Shown here in pieces: positions 29,039-35,807 of a DNA stretch of 35,807 nt (position 1 is its first letter; each line of letters begins with the position of its first letter). The DNA is from Phytophthora quininea (Eukaryota > Oomycota > Peronosporomycetes > Peronosporales > Peronosporaceae), in the NCBI GenBank assembly GCA_011947345.1, contig JAAVTG010000324.1, positions 1 through 35,807 on the forward strand, read 5' to 3'. Both the position numbers and the translations under genes were made by a program. A model generated the notes under the pieces. It saw only the letters and a program-made list of their open reading frames with translations, did no database searches and was not told the DNA's origin.

Positions 29039-32000
29039 ATGCTGACCAAGTTCGAGTCCAAGAGCAACCGCGTCAAGGGGCTGGCGTTCCACGTAAGCCG
29101 GCCCTGGATCCTTACGTCGCTGCACAATGGCGTGATCCAGCTTTGGGACTACCGCATGGGCACGCTGCTGGACCGCTTCGACGAGCACGACGGGCCCGTG
29201 CGCGGCGTGGACTTCCACCGCACGCAGCCGCTGTTCGTGTCGGGCGGCGATGACTACAAGCTCAAGGTCTGGGACTACAAGCTGCGCCGCTGCCTTTTCA
29301 CGTTGCTGGGCCATCTCGACTACATCCGCACAGTGCAGTTCCACCACGAGTACCCGTGGATCCTGAGTTGCAGTGATGACCAAACCATCCGCATCTGGAA
29401 CTGGCAGTCGCGCTCGTGCGTGTCCATCCTCACGGGCCACAACCACTACGTCATGTGCGCGCAGTTCCACCCCAAGGACGACCTCATTGTGTCGGCGTCG
29501 CTAGACCAGACTGTCCGTGTCTGGGACACCACCGGTCTCAGGAAGAAGACGGTGCGTGGGGCCCCACCGCCATGGATGACATGGTGGGCCCCCACGTCGC
29601 GCTCCAACAACCACGACATCTTTGGAGCGAGTGATGCTATTGTCAAGTACGTGCTAGAAGGTCACGATCGTGGCGTTAATTGGGCGAGTTTCCACCCGAC
29701 GTTGCCTCTGATTGTGTCCGGTGCTGATGATCGCCAAGTGAAGCTCTGGCGCATGAACGAGACCAAGGCCTGGGAAGTGGACACTATGCGCGGACACACC
29801 AACAACATCTCGTGCGTACTGTTCCACCCGCGTCACGAGCTGATCATCTCCAACAGTGAGGACCGCTCCATCCGTGTGTGGGATATCTCCAAGCGCATGG
29901 GACTGCAGACCTTCCGTCGCGAGAACGACCGCTTCTGGATGCTGACGGCGCACCCCACGCAGAACCTGCTCGCTGCGGGCCACGACTCGGGTATGATTGT
30001 GTTCAAGTTGGAGCGCGAACGCCCTGCCATGGATATTCATGAAGGCCGTGCTTACTATTCCAAGGAACGCTATGTGCGCATGTACTCCTTCGTTGACGGC
30101 AGCGACGTGCCGGTCGCAGCTGTCCGCCGCACGGGCACTGCGGGCACGGGTATGGGCAACTTCCCGCGTCACCTAAACTACAACCCGTATGACCAGAACT
30201 CGGGCACGAACAGTGTACTGTTGACTAGCGATGCTGAGGGTGGCACCTACGAGCTCGTGACCTTTACCCAGGGCTCTAGTGGTGACACCTCTGAGTCCAA
30301 CCGTGGAGCCGGCCTCTTCGCCGTGTTCGTTGCGCGTAACCGCTTTGCAGTGCTGGACAAGTCGCGCCACATTGTCATCAAGAACTTCCAGAATGAGGTG
30401 ACGAAGAAGATCACGCCGCCCAACGGCACGGCCGATGGACTGTTCTTTGGTGGTGTAGTGGGCCGTGTGCTGCTGCACATTGACGACAAGATGGTGCTCT
30501 ACGAGACTCAGAGTCGCCGTGTTCTGGCCGACGTACAGGCCCCGCGTGTGAAGTACGTGATTTGGAGTCCTAACTATGAGTATGTAGCGCTAATCAGCAA
30601 GCACTCTATCGTGCTGGCCGACAAGCAGCTCAACCACCTGTGCACTATTACCGAGTCGGTACGCATCAAGAGCGGTATCTGGGCGAATGCTCCTGCCGAA
30701 ATCTTTGTCTACACGACGCTAAACCACATCAAGTACTCGCTCACTAACGGTGATGCCGGCATTATTCGCACGCTGGATGTGCCTGTGTACCTGACTCACC
30801 TTGAGGGCTCGAAGCTGTACTGCCTTGACCGCGAGGCTAAGATGCGCACCATGGCCGTGGACCTTACGGAGTGCGAGTTCAAGATTGCTCTAAACAAGAA
30901 GAATTACACTGAAGTCATGCGTATGGTTCGTCACTCCAGACTCTGTGGCCAAGCCATCATCTCGTACCTGACTAAAAGGGTTACCCGGAGGTTGCTCTGC
31001 ACTTTGTGAACGACGAGAAGACGCGCTTTAAGCTCGCAATTTCGTGCGGCAACCTTGAGGTGGCGCTCAACTCAGCGTACGAGCTGGATGACAGCAAGTG
31101 CTGGCACCAGTTGGGCGTGGAAGCCCTTCGCCAGGGTAACATCCAGGTTGTTGAGATGGCCTACCAGCGCACTAAAAACTTTGAGCGCCTGAGCTTCCTC
31201 TACCTGGTGACGGGCAACCGCGACAAGCTCAAGAAGATGCTCAAGATTGCTGAGGTGCGCAACGACATTATGGGCCGCTTCCACAATGCCCTCTACCTGG
31301 GCGACGTTGAAGTTCGCGTGCTCACGTTGGAAGCCGCCGGCCAGTACGGCTTGGCTCTGTTGACGGCTGCCACTCACGGACTTGACGAGCACGTGGAGCG
31401 TTTGCGTGCGTTGCTCGAGGAAACGAATCCCAACTTCGACGTGGGTGCCTTCCTGTCGCGCGAGATGCTTCCAAGCCCGACATTGCTGTCGCCCCCGCCT
31501 TGTGTCAGCCGTCTGGAGAACGAGAACTGGGCTCTTGTTGAGATCAATGAGCCTACGATTCAAGACCACGCTATCGCTGCTGAAAGGCGCGAAGCTGAGC
31601 GTAGTTCGCAGCCGCATCAGCAGGAGCATCGCTCAACGGAGGATCGCTCGGCGCGCAAGTCGTCAATGGAGCTTGCCCTGGACGCTGCTGGAGACGCGTG
31701 GGGTATGGATGGTGACCTGGACCTGGACGACTCGCTGACGATCGACGATCAGTCGCTGGGCATGAACTCTGCTGCTTTGGAGAACGATTTCGCTGGACTG
31801 AGCACGGACGCTGGTTTCGTGGCGGCCCCAACTGCCGGAACGAGCCTCGCTGTGCAGTGGGTTCGCAACTCTTCCCTTGCTGCCGATCACGTGGCGGCTG
31901 GTTCGTTCCAGACTGCTATGCAGTTGCTGCATCGCCAAATTGGTGTTGTGAATTTCGAGCCACTGAAGCCTGTGTTCATGCAGGTATTCTCGGGCGGATC

Positions 32001-32763
32001 GGCCTCGTTACCTACGCAGCCTAACTGCCCACCGCTCCGCGCGTGGCTTCAGCGCAATGATCAGAGTATGGCTGCGGTATCAGTGTCGTTCCCTGGGCTT
32101 GTGGAGACACTGAAACACGCATACCGTGCGTTTACCGGCGCCAAGTTTGACGATGTGAAGACGCACTGCCAAGAGATTCTGCACGCGATCCCGTTCCTGG
32201 CTGTGGACTCGAAGGAAGAGGCTGAAAAGGTGAAGGGACTGCTGACAGTCTGCCGGGAGTACTTGCTGGCTTGCCGCATCCGTTCCGAGGTGGCCAATGT
32301 CCCTCTCGAGAGCGACCCGAAGCGCAACATCGAACTGAGTGCGTACTTTACGCACTGCGAGCTGCAGCTGCCACACTTGGTCCTGACGCTTAAGATCGCC
32401 ATGACGAATGCGTTTAAGGCCGGCAACTTCATCACCGCGGCGTCGTTCTGCCGGCGGCTACTGGAGATCCCAGAGGTGTCCCAGCACCCGCGCCACGAGA
32501 AGCTGCGCCTCACTGCCCGCAAGGTGCTGCAGAAGGCCGAGAAGGAGGCCCGCAACGAGCACGCCGTGGACTATCAGGACTCAAAGCCGTTCGTGCTGGA
32601 CGCGCGCAACTTCACGCCAATCTACCTCGGCGAGCCGGATGTTCGCTGCCCATACTGCGCTGCCGCCTACCACCCGGAAGGCAAGGGCACTCTCTGCGAA
32701 GTGTGCGGTATCTCCAAGGTCGGCGAGGAGACCATCGGCCTGGTCGTCACGGGTGCCCAGTAA
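29039..32763 (+). CDS. COPA: Coatomer subunit alpha (COPI alpha-COP)
   Basis: Alpha-COP is the largest subunit of the COPI B-subcomplex and binds dilysine cargo signals for Golgi-to-ER retrograde transport. The start [18 protein letters not shown] is the near-invariant family N-terminus; the open frame extends upstream but the ATG at 29039 is clearly right. An N-terminal WD40 propeller follows ([64 protein letters not shown]), then a second beta-propeller, an alpha-solenoid ([17 protein letters not shown]) and the C-terminal domain with a Cys4 zinc site (CPYC...CEVC). Total length is about 1241 residues, as expected. One base is missing in the A run at 30974-30977; restoring it gives [18 protein letters not shown]. 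The gene is intronless, with GC-rich, strongly biased codons suggesting high expression. Confidence 0.95.
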
Positions 32764-32860
32764 TTCAGCTAAGAGAGAAAGAGGTAGATGTCAGTACGAG
32801 CGTTGACAAAGTAGGAGAGACCATGGCATCGAGATAGTTCACTACGAAAACAATGCGTTA

Positions 32861-32875
32861 TCATTATTCGGATTG
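32861..32875 (+). promoter_or_regulatory. Weak initiator-like element before STIL-like gene
   Basis: TCATTATTCGGATT lies 44-58 bases before the start codon and resembles the oomycete TCATTYBNC initiator with mismatches. A/T-rich sequence follows. Only 155 bases separate this gene from the COPA stop. Confidence 0.2.
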
Positions 32876-32918
32876 GGCGGGCGATTTTTCAAATTTGAAT
32901 TTTTGCAAATTCCTAAAC

Positions 32919-35807
32919 ATGCGGAGCCACGGCGCTTGTCGGCTCTTCGAGCGCTTTGACGAGGAGCTCCAGGACAGCGACCAGACCATCTCGGCGCCCA
33001 CGCGTCGGCGGGGCCTCGCCCGCGCCTGCCCACTATCCACGACAGTAGCAGAGAGCGCCGCCGCTTCCCCCGTCCGCGTACTTCTCCGACACCACCGACG
33101 ACGACCCGACGGGTCCGCGATCGGCGCCTTCAGACGGCAGCCAGCTCTCTATGAGCGCATACAATCGCCCAAGATCAGGAGAGAAGACCTCGACTCCATT
33201 GTACATGAGTGCGGGACCCAGACAGCGCAAGGAACAGACTCACATCCCGAGACTTCGGGTGGATGCCATTCAGTTCCCAGTGACACGCTCAGTATTGTGG
33301 TAGGGGGCTGTACAACCGCAATTTAAGAACCAAGAAGGGGTACTGACTTGTTGGCGTTTTATTGTAGGGATCGACGGCCTCTGTCGGCTTCTCCGATTGG
33401 AGTGTCATTGGAACAAGTGACGCCTCGGTTTATTGTGACTGCTGACGCACTGAAGAAAAGTTACAACTTGTACCAAGAGTGGACGGGAGCACAGAGAGAT
33501 GGGGCTATGTTGGGCTATTTGATTGGAGGTGCAGATTCTCTCAGGACGATATCGGTGAAGTTGGAGGACGTGGTGCTGAAAAAGGTAGGTTTGACACGAG
33601 GGAAAAAGTTATGTGGTGTTGTGGTCTCATTAGGTACAAATTGCTGCTACAGGAGGAGGCTCGAGCTGCTGCTTGGAGTATTCCAGTGTTTGCTGTTGTG
33701 AACGGTGTACACCCTGGTCTGTCGCAAGAAAGCTATGTCTGCGATCACTGCCGTGCAGAGCAGTTATCGCGATGAATACTCGGATAACGTTGCCTCGAAA
33801 CTCCAGCCAAAATTGTTGGTGTTTCGAACGTCGCCGCATGCAGCCCAGTTGGATTTCCAGCTCGAGTATGCGGCATCGCCCATATTGTTCAAGTTCACGC
33901 TGGTGCGAAACTTGCCATTACTGATGACACCTCTGGCCGCAAGTTTAGCACGACGGGAATTTAGCTCAAAAGCGAATACCCTCCGTTCCGGGTATTTGAC
34001 GCTGGATCGGACACGTAAGGCAGTTCCGTTGCTGAAGGTGGACCCTCTTGTCCTACAGCAGCCCATCGTTGGCATCTGGGTGGTTGGCGTTCAGATTGAT
34101 GATGCATGGGACGAAGACAAAGCGCGCTGGCAGATCCTTTCTTATATTTCACGTGCATCGGCTACTTGATGTCGGAGGTCATTAAAGAGCGTGTGGGGCC
34201 GGCAAAAATACGTTCTTGGTGGCAATCTACCCGGATGGTAATCCTGATAACGGTAGTTCGTTGCCGCGCTTCTTCGAGTGCAGTTTTTCCGATTATCTGT
34301 CGCCACCTGAAAATCCGCTTCCAATGGAGCTGTATTCCCAACAGCGGTCGTGCCTAGTTGGCGTTTCCAAGTTTTCCAGTGACGTGGAACTTACGCCTTG
34401 CGCATCTCCGACGAATGAATGGGAAGCGGCCAGGAGGCAAGCAAAATTCCGACCGCCCCTCGCGTTTCAGACAATGAAGATCAATCCCCCACTGACACTA
34501 CTGCTACTGTTGCTGCTACTGAAAATCAATCCCCGCCGACGCTATTGCTACTTTTACTGGAGACGACAATGTTCCAGATAATACTCAAACTCAGCAGAAT
34601 GGGTCGTCCTACCTGGAAAATGATGCCAGTGACGAGGAATTGACGTCTGGATGGACAATTACAGCAATGCCAGAAGGGAAACAAGCCCCAAAAGAATCGA
34701 ATGAGGAATTTCAAGTGTCGAAAAGTGATGAAGGTAAATCAGATACACACGATGAAGACGCTGGAGAGGGGAGTCGCCAACACCTTCCCATGACGACAAT
34801 TCAGTAAACGATTCTTTGGTGGAGTTTAAGGCTAAACGGGCGTACCGACATTCACGAATTGTTGATGACGGTGTGAGACGACACCGACAAGAGCATGCTG
34901 ACGAAAGTAGCTATCGAAGTTGCTGTAAAACACAACAACTATTGACTATCCAGCATCAGCAGATTCTTGAAAATCAGCAACGGCAATTGCAAGAGATGCA
35001 GGAGCAGATTATTCAGTTACGCCAACTACTGGATGCCGCTAGAAGTCAGACCAATATGCAATCTAATGCTGTAGATGGTTATGACTCGGATGCTAGTAGC
35101 TCCAGCATTGGGGCTGTAGCCGACGTGTCTGGGACGTTTAGCAGACACGGGCGTAGTATCTTGAGCTCTCAATCGTCTCAGGCATCGCCTCAACGTGGAG
35201 ACGATATTGCCGCTACAACGTCTGAAAACGAAACGGGTAATGTCCAGCAAGATATTGAAAGCGACGATGGCAAAGGAGCAAACAAGAGCGTATCGTTAAG
35301 CTCGTTGAGTTTGTCATCGATCAGCAGTAGCTCTGAAAATGCTGATTTATCATCACTATCAGCATCAATTATTGGCGACATACTGGGATCTTCACGGCTT
35401 GAAGAAGGTAAGCGTGATCGTGATGATGTCGAATGCGAAAGCAACGCTGGGTCTTTCAGTGTATCCCAGTTGTCCGAGACAAGATCTAGGCCATTGGAAA
35501 AGGAAGCACCAGGCCAAAAAAACATCCTGTCGGGCAAAGGCAAGATACTGATGCAACTGACGATAACAAAATGAGCGCTAGGGCATTGACGGCGGTCGGG
35601 ACAAACGACGCCGTTGTGGCCATAGAAATGAATCCCGCCAGTGAGGACGATGACGGCAATCGCTCTAGCAGCGATGATCGTATAGTGATTGAGCGTTTGT
35701 TGGCACCTGACGCGTATCTCCGGAAGGTTGGGGGCTTCGTCGACCACCACGGCGGTTGCTTCACGACACCACCGTTGGATTTCCATAGCTTTTGCGTTCC
35801 TCGCATC
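32919..35807 (+). CDS. STIL/SAS-5/Ana2-like centriole assembly protein (3' end beyond window)
   Basis: STIL proteins recruit SAS-6 and are activated by PLK4 to start centriole duplication. A disordered Ser/Pro/Arg-rich N-terminus (from MRSHGACRLFERFDEE) leads to a STIL N-domain-like region: RFIVTADALKKSYNLYQEW, LLVFRTSPHAAQLDFQLEYA, YLTLDRTRKAVPLLKVDPLV, LQQPIVGIWVVGVQI and LPRFFECSFSDYL. An intron lies near 33585-33633. Downstream are acidic linkers, a coiled coil (LLTIQHQQILENQQRQLQEM) at 34935-35050 typical of STIL oligomerisation/PLK4 binding, and a Ser-rich region. The reading frame continues to the right edge (ends FHSFCVPRI). Frame repairs are needed near 33055, 34129, 34204, 34443, 34532, 34768 and 35544. 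The stretch 33640-33770 is not resolved. Confidence 0.65.

Noticed and set aside
29012..30489. Long antisense open frames opposite COPA (for example 29012-29470 and 29654-30172, minus)
   Set aside because: They mirror strongly biased, GC-rich COPA codons; translations are low-information and lack start or splice support.
30970..31010. COPA as two adjacent genes, or a programmed frameshift
   Set aside because: The break sits in an A run and a one-base repair restores the conserved [13 protein letters not shown] sequence; the same type of break recurs in most other genes, so a recoding signal is not needed.
1..35807. CRISPR array, prokaryotic operon or integrated virus
   Set aside because: No regularly spaced direct repeats, no co-directional overlapping operon, and introns plus eukaryotic gene families throughout. 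No capsid, polymerase or terminase-like sequence was seen.

Overview
The window looks like nuclear DNA of an oomycete, probably a Phytophthora-like peronosporalean. The evidence is short GT-AG introns (mostly 50-80 nt), very compact alternating-strand genes with 77-117 bp between divergent start codons, tail-to-tail gene ends 43-138 bp apart or overlapping, an ankyrin/kinase-type protein, Harbinger and hAT transposon relics, and a candidate oomycete-type Inr/FPR promoter. Species is not determinable from the sequence alone.

Layout. From 1 to about 22.5 kb lies a gene-dense block: an unknown conserved protein (minus, cut by the left edge); an ankyrin-repeat pseudokinase (minus); a Lines-family protein (plus); GID8, a LisH-CTLH-CRA ubiquitin-ligase subunit (minus); an EH-PX-BAR sorting nexin (plus); a PHD plus RanBP2-type zinc-finger nuclear protein (minus); COQ3 (plus); a secretory PDZ-PA-PA protein (minus); PRP4, a U4/U6 snRNP WD40 protein (minus); malonyl-CoA decarboxylase fused to a cyclic-nucleotide-binding domain (plus); a coiled-coil protein (minus); and a small basic protein (minus). 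From about 22.5 to 28.9 kb lies a gene-poor island with a decayed PIF/Harbinger element (Myb/SANT-like ORF and DDE transposase, converging), a 20-bp minisatellite, short palindromes, a hAT-like transposase tail and unresolved repeat-like DNA. From 29.0 kb to the right edge are intronless COPA (coatomer alpha) and a STIL/SAS-5-like centriole protein cut by the edge.

Functionally these are mostly housekeeping genes with no shared pathway: COPI and endosomal trafficking (COPA, EH-SNX), splicing (PRP4), ubiquinone synthesis (COQ3), malonyl-CoA turnover, protein degradation (GID8) and centriole assembly. The arrangement reflects compact genome packing rather than an operon-like system.

The strongest global signal is technical. 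Nearly every gene needs one or more frame corrections, and almost all are the same kind: one base missing, usually in a short homopolymer. More than twenty such sites can be located, including one in the essential COPA gene. Gene calls below therefore bridge these breaks. The biologically most interesting items are the malonyl-CoA decarboxylase-CNB fusion, the ankyrin pseudokinase with all three catalytic motifs lost, the PDZ-PA-PA secretory protein and the EH-PX-BAR nexin.
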